A stretch of 56,523 bases of DNA from the NCBI GenBank assembly GCA_900543805.1, contig UQTE01000016.1, positions 1 to 56,523 of the forward strand, written 5' to 3'. The notes beneath the pieces were generated by a model. It worked only from the letters and a program-made list of their open reading frames with translations, made no database searches and was not told the origin of the DNA. The translations under genes and the position numbers were made by a program. This document shows positions 1 to 11,493 of this stretch, in pieces. How positions within the stretch are numbered: position 1 is the first letter of the stretch; each line of letters begins with the position of its first letter. This DNA comes from an uncultured Sutterella sp. Its GTDB lineage: Bacteria; Pseudomonadota; Gammaproteobacteria; Burkholderiales; Burkholderiaceae_F.

Positions 1-512
1 CCTCAGAGCCTTTCAAGCAGCGAAAGTGTGATTTTTGCCGAAAGTCGGGAAAAAACGGGTGAGCCGCAAGCGACCCACCCGATCCAAGGAGACCCGGAAG
101 CGGTCGGACCTCTTTGTCCGCCGCGCCGCTACAACCCGACCCCTCAGGTTCCATCCTTGCGGCGCACCGTTTCCATGTCTCGTATCTTATCGCAAATGCG
201 AATCGTTTGCAACGACGAGAATGAAAATTTTTCTCGTGTTCTTTGCCGAATCGACGACCCGTACCCGGATTTTCTGCAAAAATCCCCTTTTCTGCAAATC
301 GACGCCTTACCTCCTCCCTTTGCTTGCCCAACCCCGAAAACCTGTCGCAAACCTAAGTCAAAGCGCCTATTTTCAAGCTTTTTTCGTCCGTTTCCTTGAC
401 GGAAGGGTTGGAAATCCGTAGAGTTCTCTTCTGTGCAATAGCGGTTCTTCTGCAAAAGAGAGCCGAAACGAAAACTCAGGGTGCCGCGAGGCACTTTCTC
501 TACGGAGTCACC
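1..512. other. Upstream region of leuA, no gene recognised
   Basis: No convincing gene is visible here. Open frames on both strands lack family similarity, a ribosome site or domain content. Just before leuA, at 481-494, a perfect short hairpin (GTGCC, loop GCGA, GGCAC) is followed by TTTCTCT and then the leuA Shine-Dalgarno (ACGGAG, 502-507). It could be a weak attenuator or only mRNA structure; no leucine-rich leader peptide was seen. Confidence 0.4.
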
Positions 513-3276
<2,764 letters not shown>

Positions 3277-3291
3277 TAAGGAGAACACCAA

Positions 3292-4701
3292 ATGGGCAAG
3301 ACACTCTACGAAAAGGTCTACGAGGCGCACGTCGTGCGCCGGGTCGAGGGAGAACTTCCGCTTCTCTACATCGACCGTCATCTCGTCCATGAAGTGACGT
3401 CGCCTCAGGCCTTCGCGGGCCTCCGAGCCGCAGGCCGTCCGATGCGACGGCCCGACCTCACGCTCGCGACGATGGACCACGACATTTCGACGCAGAAGCA
3501 GACGCTCGAAGCCTGCTCGCCCCAAGCCTACGCGCAGGTGACGACCCTCATGAAGAACTGCGCCGACTTCGGGGTGACGCTCTACGGGCTCGGTCATCCG
3601 CACCAGGGGATCGTGCACATCATCGGGCCCGAAACGGGCTTCACCCTCCCCGGAACGACGCTCGTCTGCGGGGACTCCCATACGGCGACCCACGGCGCCT
3701 TCGGGGCGCTCGCCTTCGGGATCGGGACGTCCGAAGTCGAACACGTTCTCGCGACGCAGACCCTGAAGCAGGGAAAGCTGAAGACCATGAACGTGAAGAC
3801 GGTCGGCAAACTCCCCAAGGGCCTCACCGCCAAGGACCTGATCCTCGCGATCGCCGGAAAGCTCACGACCGCGGGCGGCACGGGCTACGCGATGGAATTC
3901 ACGGGCGAAGCCGTGCGCGATCTTTCGATGGAAGGCCGCATGACGCTCTCCAACATGGCGATTGAAGTGGGCGCGAAGGCGGGCATGATCGCCCCCGACG
4001 AAACCACCTTCGCCTACCTCAAGGGCCGCACGTTCTCGCCCAAGGGGAAGGACTGGGACGAAGCCGTCGAATACTGGAAGACCCTCCGCACGGACGAGGA
4101 CGCCGTCTACGACAAGACGGTCGAAATCGACGTCTCGAACCTCGCCCCGCAGGTGACCTGGGGGACGAACCCAGGCCAGGTGATGGGCGTCGACGAACGC
4201 GTCCCCGTCCCCGCCGACATGACGGATCCCGTCGAGCGCGCGGGCGCCGAAGCGGCGCTTCGCTACACGGAATTGAAGGCGGGCGAGCCGATTCTCGGCA
4301 CCCCCATCGACACGGTCTTCATCGGCTCCTGCACGAACGGGCGCATCGAAGACTTCCGCGCGGCGGCCGAAATCGTTCGGGGCCGCAAGGTCGCACCGGG
4401 CGTGCGGGCGCTTGCCGTCCCCGGGAGCGGCGAAGTGAAGCGCCTCGCCGAAGAGGAGGGCTTGGACAAGGTCTTCAGGGAAGCGGGCTTTGAGTGGCGG
4501 CTTCCTGGTTGCTCCATGTGCCTCGCGATGAACGACGACAAGGCGGAACCGGGTTCCCGCGTCGCGTCGACTTCGAACCGCAACTTCGTGGGCCGTCAGG
4601 GTCGCGCGAGCCGCACGCACCTCATGAGCCCCGCCATGGCGGCCGCGGCCGCCGTCACGGGCGCGATCGCCGACGTCCGCACCTTCTTGGGAGAAAACTG
4701 A
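3292..4701 (+). CDS. leuC: 3-isopropylmalate dehydratase large subunit
   Basis: LeuC is the 4Fe-4S aconitase-family large subunit of isopropylmalate isomerase and interconverts 2- and 3-isopropylmalate together with LeuD. The product is 469 aa, a typical length. DHDIST and the [19 protein letters not shown] block are present, as are cluster-ligand motifs GSCTNGR and PGCSMC. An AAGGAG Shine-Dalgarno precedes ATG 3292. The TGA stop overlaps the leuD ATG by one base (TGATG), which implies translational coupling of the two subunits. Confidence 0.97.
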   Translation: MGKTLYEKVYEAHVVRRVEGELPLLYIDRHLVHEVTSPQAFAGLRAAGRPMRRPDLTLATMDHDISTQKQTLEACSPQAYAQVTTLMKNCADFGVTLYGLGHPHQGIVHIIGPETGFTLPGTTLVCGDSHTATHGAFGALAFGIGTSEVEHVLATQTLKQGKLKTMNVKTVGKLPKGLTAKDLILAIAGKLTTAGGTGYAMEFTGEAVRDLSMEGRMTLSNMAIEVGAKAGMIAPDETTFAYLKGRTFSPKGKDWDEAVEYWKTLRTDEDAVYDKTVEIDVSNLAPQVTWGTNPGQVMGVDERVPVPADMTDPVERAGAEAALRYTELKAGEPILGTPIDTVFIGSCTNGRIEDFRAAAEIVRGRKVAPGVRALAVPGSGEVKRLAEEEGLDKVFREAGFEWRLPGCSMCLAMNDDKAEPGSRVASTSNRNFVGRQGRASRTHLMSPAMAAAAAVTGAIADVRTFLGEN

Positions 4702-5312
4702 TGGAAGCGCTCAAGACCCACACCGGCATTGCGGCCCCCTTCGACGCCGCGAACGTCGACACGGACCAGATCATTCCGAAGCAGTTCCTCCTTGCGGTCG
4801 ACCGCAAGGGCTTCGGCAAGCACCTCTTTCACGAACGCCGCTACCTCGACGCCGCGGAAACGACGGAGAATCCCGATTTCGTGCTCAATCGGGAACCCTA
4901 TCGCAAGAGCTCGATCCTCGTTGCGCGAAGCAACTTCGGAAACGGCTCGAGCCGCGAACACGCTCCCTGGGCGCTCCTCGACTGGGGCGTGCGGGTCGTG
5001 ATCTGCGAGAGCTTCGGGGACATCTTTAAGAACAATGCGCTTGGCAACGGCCTCCTCACGGTGGAATTGCCCGAGGCGCAGATCTCGGAAATCTTCGACG
5101 CGCTCTACGCGAATCCGGGCATGACGGTCACGGTGTCGCTCGAAACCATGACGGTCGAGGCGGCCGGAAAGACCTATCCCTTCACGCTCGACCCCTTCCG
5201 CCGCCGCTGCATCATGGAGGGACTCGACGCGATTTCGCTCACCCTCGAGCACGAGGACGAAATCGCCGCCTTCGAAGCGAAGCGCCCCGTCTGGGCCAAC
5301 CGCAACGAGTAA
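4701..5312 (+). CDS. leuD: 3-isopropylmalate dehydratase small subunit
   Basis: LeuD is the small (swivel) subunit of isopropylmalate isomerase. The product is 203 aa. It carries NVDTDQIIPKQFL near the N-terminus and the NFGNGSSREHAPWAL signature near residue 75. The start at 4701 overlaps the leuC stop, so synthesis is probably coupled. The gene closes the leu operon and is followed by a hairpin terminator. The leuABCD order differs from the leuC-leuD-leuB plus distant leuA arrangement common in many Burkholderiales. Confidence 0.97.
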   Translation: MEALKTHTGIAAPFDAANVDTDQIIPKQFLLAVDRKGFGKHLFHERRYLDAAETTENPDFVLNREPYRKSSILVARSNFGNGSSREHAPWALLDWGVRVVICESFGDIFKNNALGNGLLTVELPEAQISEIFDALYANPGMTVTVSLETMTVEAAGKTYPFTLDPFRRRCIMEGLDAISLTLEHEDEIAAFEAKRPVWANRNE

Positions 5313-5369
5313 AGCCGAAAACGGGAGGGCCCCCGAGAAAGAGCGCTCCCGCAACATTCGACAAAACGA

Positions 5370-5405
5370 ACCCCGAGAGGATTGGATTCCTGCTCGGGGT
5401 CTTTA
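5370..5405. terminator. Bidirectional terminator between leuD and the hydrolase gene
   Basis: ACCCCGAG and CTCGGGGT form an 8-bp stem, followed on the + strand by CTTTATT. The two flanking genes converge here. Confidence 0.75.
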
Positions 5406-5419
5406 TTGCCCGTCCTCAA

Positions 5420-6451
5420 TCAAACGAGATAGGTACGGTAGAACTTTTCGATTTCGTCGAACGGAATCACGTCCTTCTTGTCGTAGAGATCCGTGTGCAC
5501 GGCGCCCGGGATGAGAAGGAGACGCTTGTTGTCACCCTTGAGTTTGGGGAAGACGTCCTTCGAGAAGTAGCAGGAATGGGCCTTTTCGCCGTGAACGAGC
5601 ATCACGGCGCTTCGGATTTCGTCGGGACGGCCGAGGAGATTTTCCATCGCAAACGAAATCGAAGACGTCACGTTCCAGCCGGCGTTCGAATTGAGCGAGC
5701 GCGGATGATAGCCGCGTTCCGTCTTGTAGTAGTCGAAATAGTCCTTCACGAACCAGGGCGCGTCGTCGGGAAGCTTGTCGGGAACGCCGCCCGCGCGCGC
5801 GGGCTTGCCCGCCTTGGCGTCGGCGGTGCGCTGGGCGTTCAACTTCACCATCATTTCGTGGCGCGCGTTCGCGTCCATCGAGTCGAAGTAGCCCTGTCCG
5901 GTCACGCGGCACATGTCGTACATGGTCGAGGCGACCGTAGCCTTGATGCGCGTGTCGAGCATCGCGGCGCGAAGCGAGAGGCCGCCCCAGCCGCAGATCC
6001 CGCAGATGCCGATTTTCTCGGGATCGACGTCGTCGCGAAGCGAAAGATAGTCGACGGCCGCGGAGAAGTCTTCCGCGTTGATGTCGGGCGACGCGACGTT
6101 GCGCGCGACGCCGCCGCTCTCGCCCGTAAACGAGGGGTCAAAGGCGACGGTGACGAACCCGCGGATCGCGAGTTCCTGGGCGTAGAGACCCGAAGCCTGT
6201 TCCTTCACGGCGCCGAACGGCCCCGAGACGGCGATCGCCGGAAGTTTTCCCGTGAGGTTCTTCGGACGATAGAGGTCGGCGGCGAGTTCAATGCCGAAGC
6301 GGTTCGTAAAGCGGACCTTCTCGTGCGCGACGCGGTCGTCGAGCGCAAAGGTCTTGTCCCATTCGGTGTTGGCGGCCTGGACGGCCGGAGCGGAAACGGT
6401 CATGAGCGTAGCTCCCAAAACGGTGGTTCCCAAAAACGTTCTTCTCTGCAT
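5420..6451 (-). CDS. Tat-exported alpha/beta hydrolase (dienelactone hydrolase/YcjY-like)
   Basis: The 343-aa product starts with a twin-arginine-like signal (QRRTFLG at residues 2-8, hydrophobic stretch, cleavage near AVQA), so it is probably folded in the cytoplasm and exported. The mature part is an alpha/beta hydrolase. The nucleophile elbow reads GICGWGG, placing Cys where most relatives have Ser. A C-terminal His lies in VHTDLYD. The start at 6451 has GGGAG upstream; longer frames reach 6595 but lack support. It is divergent from the LysR gene at 6617, its probable regulator. The substrate is unknown. Confidence 0.85.
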   Translation of the reverse strand: MQRRTFLGTTVLGATLMTVSAPAVQAANTEWDKTFALDDRVAHEKVRFTNRFGIELAADLYRPKNLTGKLPAIAVSGPFGAVKEQASGLYAQELAIRGFVTVAFDPSFTGESGGVARNVASPDINAEDFSAAVDYLSLRDDVDPEKIGICGICGWGGLSLRAAMLDTRIKATVASTMYDMCRVTGQGYFDSMDANARHEMMVKLNAQRTADAKAGKPARAGGVPDKLPDDAPWFVKDYFDYYKTERGYHPRSLNSNAGWNVTSSISFAMENLLGRPDEIRSAVMLVHGEKAHSCYFSKDVFPKLKGDNKRLLLIPGAVHTDLYDKKDVIPFDEIEKFYRTYLV

Positions 6452-6616
6452 GTCGGTCTCCCTGACAACGGAGCGGATGCAAGACGGCATCCCGTCAAAT
6501 TGCATGTTACGACGCAAGGGGACAACGTCGCGAATGGCATTTCTTGCTAACATGATATTCCCGTAAGGAATGGCATTTCTCTCCTCATCCATCATCCCTC
6601 ATTGGAGCCCAAAGAC

Positions 6617-7519
6617 ATGCAAGGCATGGACCTCACGACGCTTCGCTACTTCGTGGAAATCGCCCGCGAAGAGAACATGACGCGGGCGGCCAACCGCCTG
6701 CACGTCTCGCAGTCCGCCCTCTCAAAGCGCCTCGCCGCTCTAGAGGAACGGCTTGACACGAAGCTCTTTCGCCGCCGGAGCTTCTCGATCGAACTTACGG
6801 ACGAAGGACGCCGCCTCGAGGAGCGCGCGCAGGAACTCCTGCAGCTCCACGACAAGATCGAGTCGGAATTCCGCGATCTGCACGAACCTATGGGCGGCAC
6901 GCTCGCCTTCGGGATGGCCGAGGCGCGCTCCGTGCAGCTCGTCGCGAAAGCCGTGCGGCTCCTCAAGGAAACGGCCCCCAAGCTTCTCTGCCGCATCGAG
7001 AGCGGGGACACGGCGCTCGTCACGATGCTCCTCGAAAAGGGCATCCTCGACTTCGGGCTCGTCGTGGAGGAGCCTGACCGAGGGAAGTTCGAGGCGATCG
7101 AACTCCCCGTCTCGGACCGCTGGGTGCTGATTCTCCCCAAGGACCATCCCCTCACGAAGAAGACCGCCCTCACCTTCGAAGACCTCAAGGGGCTTCCCCT
7201 CTTTTGCTCGGTGCAGGGCTGGCGAGGCGACATCGAACGGTGGTCGGGCGGACGAACGTCCGAACTGTCGCTTGAGAGCCACGTGACGCTCCCAACGAAC
7301 GGCGCGCTCTTCGTGCGCGAAGGCCTCGGCTTTCTGCTCTCCTTCGAGGGGCTCGTCGACACCGGGGAGACAAGCCCCCTCACCTGCCGACCTCTCGACC
7401 CGCCGCTGACGGCGCGCTCCTATCTGATCCGGCGCAAGAACGCGACGGTGACGCCGATTGCCGAGCGCTTTCTCGCGGTCTTGCGCGAACTCGTCTCCCC
7501 AAGAGAAAGTCGAAGGTGA
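6617..7519 (+). CDS. LysR family transcriptional regulator
   Basis: A 300-aa LysR protein with an N-terminal winged helix-turn-helix (about residues 4-63, motif AANRLHVSQSALSKRLAALEERL) and a C-terminal effector-binding domain (about 90-295). ATG 6617 has GGAG at 6604-6607; ATG 6626 is an alternative. It is divergently transcribed from the exported hydrolase gene across a short intergenic region, the classical arrangement for a LysR regulator and its target. The inducer cannot be told from sequence. Confidence 0.92.
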   Translation: MQGMDLTTLRYFVEIAREENMTRAANRLHVSQSALSKRLAALEERLDTKLFRRRSFSIELTDEGRRLEERAQELLQLHDKIESEFRDLHEPMGGTLAFGMAEARSVQLVAKAVRLLKETAPKLLCRIESGDTALVTMLLEKGILDFGLVVEEPDRGKFEAIELPVSDRWVLILPKDHPLTKKTALTFEDLKGLPLFCSVQGWRGDIERWSGGRTSELSLESHVTLPTNGALFVREGLGFLLSFEGLVDTGETSPLTCRPLDPPLTARSYLIRRKNATVTPIAERFLAVLRELVSPRESRR

Positions 7520-7581
7520 CCGAGAACGGAAAACGAAGATTTGAATTCACGTACGGGAATGTAAAGCGCTACCCATGAGAA

Positions 7582-7625
7582 ACGGGCGAAGGCCCGCCGG
7601 CATTGCGCCGTGAACCTTCGCCCGT
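7582..7625. terminator. Hairpin between convergent genes
   Basis: An 11-bp stem ACGGGCGAAGG / CCTTCGCCCGT encloses a shorter inner hairpin. It lies between the LysR gene (+) and the flavoprotein gene (-). Confidence 0.65.
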
Positions 7626-7650
7626 CCTGTCAGCCTTCGGTACGTTGAGA

Positions 7651-9882
7651 TCAGTGCTTTTCGGCGTAAGCCCTCGCCGCGGCGCCCGCGATGGCGCCCG
7701 AACTCAGAGCCGTCGCGTTGTGAGCGCCGAGACCGGTGTTGGTGATGCAGTTGCCGATGGCGCCGCCCGCCCCGAAGAGACCTTCGACGCGCGGACCGTT
7801 CGGACCCATGAGGATCGTGGTGTCGTCGTCCGCGTAAGCCGTGGTGTTCGCGATCGTGTTGACCGCGGCGATCCGGACCGCGTAGAACGGGGCCTTCAGA
7901 ACCGGACGCATTTCGTTCTTGGGAACGGCAAAGAGCGTGTCGCCGCCCTTTTCGAAGTCGGCGTTGTACTGCGCGATCGTTTCCTCAAACGCCTTGACGT
8001 CGCGGATGCCCGCGGCCTCGGCCAGACCTTCGAGCGTGTCGGCGCGCTTCGCAAGGCCCGAACCCGCGAGGTGTTCGTAATGCTTCACGGCTTCGTGGGT
8101 CGAATCGAAGATCATCCAGGCGCGCTTTTCGGGCTGCTTCATGAGGGCCGCCACGGAGCGTCCCGTCGCCGGCACGTTTTCGATTTCGGGCATGTCGGCG
8201 CCCGCCTTGAGACCCCAGCTCGGACCGTGGCCGCCTTCAGACATGAAGCGCTTCCCGTCGAGGTTCACCCAGGGCATAAAGAGCTTCTGATAGATCTCGC
8301 TCTCGGCCCCGTCGATCCCGAGGACGGAATCGTAGCCGAGCATCGTGGACGAACCTGGATTCATCGCGACCTTGCCGCCCTCCTTCAGGACCCACTTGGG
8401 CGCAAAGGACGTGACGCCCGCACCGCCCGTGCGGATGACGCCTTCAAGGTTCGGATAAAAGAGCTTCACGGATTCGGCGTCGAGACCCGAATAGCCCGTC
8501 GCGAGCACGACGGCCTTCGCGCGGATGCGATAGGTCGAGCGGCCGTCCGCCACGGATACCGTTTCGATGCCGTTTGCGCCGCGCACAAGGTCCGTGGCGC
8601 TCGTCATGAGACGCACGTCGACGCCCGCCTTCTTAACGAGGTCGGAGAGGCCTTCGGCCATCCAGGGCGAACCCGACGTCGTGTCGTAGCCCTTGTCCTG
8701 ACTGCGGTAGCCGTCGCGCATGTCGCTCGTACGGGCGACCGTGTAGTGGAGGATGCCGTCCTGGAAGTACGGCGAATTCGTGGCGCCGCGCGTGGCGTCC
8801 TCGGGCACGATGCGGAAACCCTGAGCGACGAGGCTGTTGAGAAGCGGCCCCACTTCGTCCACGGCGCGCACGGCGAGCTCGTCGTTCACCATCGCGGCGA
8901 CTTCCGGAGTCTTCGCTGCCTTGGTCGCGGCGACGACTTCCTTCCCGGTCATGGTGAGGCCCGTGCGTTCGTTCAGAGGCGTGCCCGAATAGGCGGCGAC
9001 GTAGCCGCCGCAGATCGCGAGGTCGCCCCCGAGATAGCCCTTCGTTTCGAGGAGCACGACCTTGAGCCCGTTGGGTTTGCCGGCTTCGAGCCGATCGGTG
9101 GTCTTCGCGGCGAGGGCCGCGGCCATGCCGGCCGCACCGCCGCCGATCACGACGACGTCGGCCGTTTCTTTCTCGCGGCTCACCTTCACAGGCGCCGATT
9201 GCTTGACGAGCAGCGACGCGGTGTCGACGCCCGCCTGACGAAGCGCGTCGGAGACGGCGCCGACGAGTCCGCGGCTCGAAAGCGTCGCACCCGTCAGAGC
9301 GTCGACGGCGAGCGTCTGGCCGTCTTCGATGTTCTTTTCCACGAACGCGAAGGCCGAGTCGCTCACGTAGGGTGTGTCGCCCGAAGTGATCTTTTCGATC
9401 GTGAAGCGGCCCTTTTCGTCCACCTTCACGGTGGCGTGCACGCGGCTCTTTGCGCCCTGGGCGGACCCGACGTAGGTGCCGCCCTTGACGGGCGACTTCG
9501 CGGCCGCGGCGACGAGCCCCGCCTTCGCAAAGGCGGCCTGCGCGGCGGCCCTCACCGCGGCGCTCGTGATCGAAGCGCCCGAAACGCCGTCGACGTCGGC
9601 GGACTGCGCTTCGAGAATGCGCTTTTCCATGGTCGCGCCGATGTCGCGCCCGTAGCCCGGAGTTTCGTTCGCGACGTTCACCTGCACGGCCGAGACGCGT
9701 CCGTTCGCAACGGTGATCCCGACCGAAACCGGGCCCATGCCCTGGGCTTCGCCCGTAAAACTGCCGTCCGCGGCCGCAGCGTTTCCCGCGGCAAGCGTCA
9801 TCGCCGCGCCGAGCACGGCGAGACCGAGCGTCTTCCTCACATAGATGCCCTTTTGTTGGCGAGTCTCCGTAACCTTCGACAT
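7651..9882 (-). CDS. Exported FAD-dependent oxidoreductase with two FMN-binding domains (fumarate/urocanate reductase-like)
   Basis: A 743-aa protein with an N-terminal signal (about 15-38). Two FMN_bind-type domains follow, with ApbE-type flavinylation sites DGVSGAS (98-104) and DALTGAT (194-200). Then comes a flavocytochrome-c-like FAD domain with VIGGGAAG (245-252). It resembles UrdA/ArdA-type periplasmic reductases that pass electrons through covalent FMN to an FAD site. The usual fumarate reductase HHTMGG and GNRLGGNA motifs are not seen; the C-terminus instead reads GNCITNTGLGAHNA, so the electron acceptor is probably not fumarate. Start 9882 has GGAAA upstream; an ATG at 9909 is also in frame. 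Transcription ends at the 7582-7625 hairpin. Confidence 0.88.
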   Translation of the reverse strand: MSKVTETRQQKGIYVRKTLGLAVLGAAMTLAAGNAAAADGSFTGEAQGMGPVSVGITVANGRVSAVQVNVANETPGYGRDIGATMEKRILEAQSADVDGVSGASITSAAVRAAAQAAFAKAGLVAAAAKSPVKGGTYVGSAQGAKSRVHATVKVDEKGRFTIEKITSGDTPYVSDSAFAFVEKNIEDGQTLAVDALTGATLSSRGLVGAVSDALRQAGVDTASLLVKQSAPVKVSREKETADVVVIGGGAAGMAAALAAKTTDRLEAGKPNGLKVVLLETKGYLGGDLAICGGYVAAYSGTPLNERTGLTMTGKEVVAATKAAKTPEVAAMVNDELAVRAVDEVGPLLNSLVAQGFRIVPEDATRGATNSPYFQDGILHYTVARTSDMRDGYRSQDKGYDTTSGSPWMAEGLSDLVKKAGVDVRLMTSATDLVRGANGIETVSVADGRSTYRIRAKAVVLATGYSGLDAESVKLFYPNLEGVIRTGGAGVTSFAPKWVLKEGGKVAMNPGSSTMLGYDSVLGIDGAESEIYQKLFMPWVNLDGKRFMSEGGHGPSWGLKAGADMPEIENVPATGRSVAALMKQPEKRAWMIFDSTHEAVKHYEHLAGSGLAKRADTLEGLAEAAGIRDVKAFEETIAQYNADFEKGGDTLFAVPKNEMRPVLKAPFYAVRIAAVNTIANTTAYADDDTTILMGPNGPRVEGLFGAGGAIGNCITNTGLGAHNATALSSGAIAGAAARAYAEKH

Positions 9883-10090
9883 AACGTTTTCCTTTCGATT
9901 GCTTTTCATGTTCTTGTATCGGACGATCCGTCGGACGCCGCATGCCGCAAAACCGCGACCTGAACAACGCCCGAAGCATCCTTTCGAAAAGAAGCGTATT
10001 CCCGCGCCGTGAAAATTGCCAATGACGAATATCTATGCGGATTCATGCAATTTGTACATGTCTCGCAAGAATTCGAAAGAACGCCGCCGC

Positions 10091-10125
10091 AAAAAAAACG
10101 CCCCGAAGCGGAAGGCTGCGGAGCG
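10091..10125 (-). terminator. Intrinsic terminator of the dehydrogenase gene
   Basis: On the - strand CGCTCCG pairs with CGGGGCG (one G-U) and is followed by eight T residues. A second 8-bp hairpin (CGGGGACG/CGTCCCCG, 10138-10158) lies just upstream in the transcript. Confidence 0.85.
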
Positions 10126-10170
10126 TTGGAAAATCAACGGGGACGCGGAACGTCCCCGAAGCATCGAAAA

Positions 10171-11262
10171 TCAGTCGAGACTGCGGCCGAAGGCGTCGGC
10201 CTTGAGGATCGCGGCGCGGAAACTTTCGGGCGTCACCGTCACGCCTTCGGGGACGCAGGTCCATTCGCGAAGCGTTTGGGCGCGCTCGATGACGGGGTCG
10301 AGATCGGCTTCGGTCATGTCGAGGTCGGCGAGCTTCACGGGAAGACCCAGAGACTTGTTGAAGCGGGCGAGGCGTTCAAGCCCTTCGTCATTGCCGTCAA
10401 AGGCCATCAGCACCAGGCAGCCGAAACTCACGGTTTCGCCGTGCAGATGCCTGTGCCCCGCGGGAAGCACCATGGTCGAATTGTAGAAGCAGTGCGCAAG
10501 AGACGAATTGAAGTAGTGCGCGTGTTCCGTTGTGAGAAGGTTCGATGCGATCCCGGTCGAAATGATGATGTCGAGCACCGTTTCCGAGAAAGCTTCCGTG
10601 ACGCGTCCCGCGCGAAAATCGTCGAGCGCCGCCTTGCCGTAACGAAGAAGCGGCCCTTCGCAGATCGCGGCGACCTGAACGCCCAGCATCGGGGTATGTG
10701 CGAGCGCCTTGCCGCGCGAGGAGAAAGCGGATTCGCACTCCTTTGAAAGGGCATCGCCGATCCCCGCCCAGAAGAGCTCTTCCGGACTGTCGAGAACGAC
10801 CGTCGTGTCGATGAAGCAGTGGTTCGGACAGCGCTTCGTGAAGTGATAGCCGTCAAGCGCCCCGTCCTCCTTGTAGAGAACCGCGATTGCCGAGACCGGA
10901 GCGCAGTTGGATGCGAGCGTCGGACAGGTGAAGAAGGGCTTGTCCATCAGGTCCGCCGCCGTCTTCACGGTGTCGACGGCGCGACCGCCGCCCACGCCGA
11001 AAATCATGTCGGCCTGCGCCACCGCGGGGTTCGTGCGGATTTTCTCCACGTTTGCGCGCGTCGCGTCCTTCCCGTAGACCTCTACGCAGGTGACGGCGAG
11101 TCCCGCCTTTTCGAGCGCGGGCAAAAGACGGGGCGAGGCCTTCTTCAGGGCCGTTTCGCCGCCCACGACGGCAACAGTCTTGCCGTAGAACTTCGTGACG
11201 AACCCGATTTCCTCATAGGCGTCGGGACCGACGCTGTAGGAAGGGAGAAATGTAGTGGACAT
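10171..11262 (-). CDS. Iron/zinc-dependent alcohol dehydrogenase, GldA/YbdH-like
   Basis: A 363-aa protein of the group III metal-dependent dehydrogenase superfamily. The NAD-binding GVGGGRAVDTVK block is near residue 90, CAPVSAIAVLY near 120, and the WAGIGDALSKE segment contains the first metal ligand. Metal-binding histidines are in TEHAHYFN and PAGHRHLHGETVS. The C-terminal half resembles E. coli YbdH (hydroxycarboxylate dehydrogenase A) more than glycerol dehydrogenase, although both are possible. The start at 11262 has a strong AAGGAGGA. It appears monocistronic, with its own terminator at 10091-10125. Cytoplasmic; substrate not determined. Confidence 0.88.
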   Translation of the reverse strand: MSTTFLPSYSVGPDAYEEIGFVTKFYGKTVAVVGGETALKKASPRLLPALEKAGLAVTCVEVYGKDATRANVEKIRTNPAVAQADMIFGVGGGRAVDTVKTAADLMDKPFFTCPTLASNCAPVSAIAVLYKEDGALDGYHFTKRCPNHCFIDTTVVLDSPEELFWAGIGDALSKECESAFSSRGKALAHTPMLGVQVAAICEGPLLRYGKAALDDFRAGRVTEAFSETVLDIIISTGIASNLLTTEHAHYFNSSLAHCFYNSTMVLPAGHRHLHGETVSFGCLVLMAFDGNDEGLERLARFNKSLGLPVKLADLDMTEADLDPVIERAQTLREWTCVPEGVTVTPESFRAAILKADAFGRSLD

Positions 11263-11422
11263 GACGGTCTCCTCCTTATGCAAAAGACGAAATACCATTC
11301 TACGCAGACCGTTTCGATCGGGCTTCGCTGAGCGGAAAATATCCGCTCGCCCTTTGCCGTATTCCGAACCCGCTACGCTGAAAGCCCTATGCTTTCCCGT
11401 CGAAGAGTCTTCCCCAAAACGG

Positions 11423-11453
11423 AAAACGCCCCGAACGTCGTGTCCGAGGCGTT
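11423..11453 (-). terminator. Terminator downstream of the aminotransferase gene
   Basis: On the - strand CGCCTCG/CGGGGCG forms a stem followed by TTTTCCGTTTT. A very GC-rich hairpin (GCCGCCCGCC/GGCGGGCGG, 11454-11480) immediately precedes it. Confidence 0.7.
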
Positions 11454-11493
11454 GCCGCCCGCCCCTTTCGGCGGGCGGGCGTTCGGGAAGCAA

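Noticed and set aside
396..512. Extended LeuA N-terminus or leucine leader peptide
   Set aside because: The in-frame extension lacks a ribosome site and conservation with LeuA; no leucine-rich short ORF was found.
7603..9963. 786-codon + strand frame
   Set aside because: Antisense of the FMN/FAD flavoprotein; Arg/His/Gly-rich noise without motifs.
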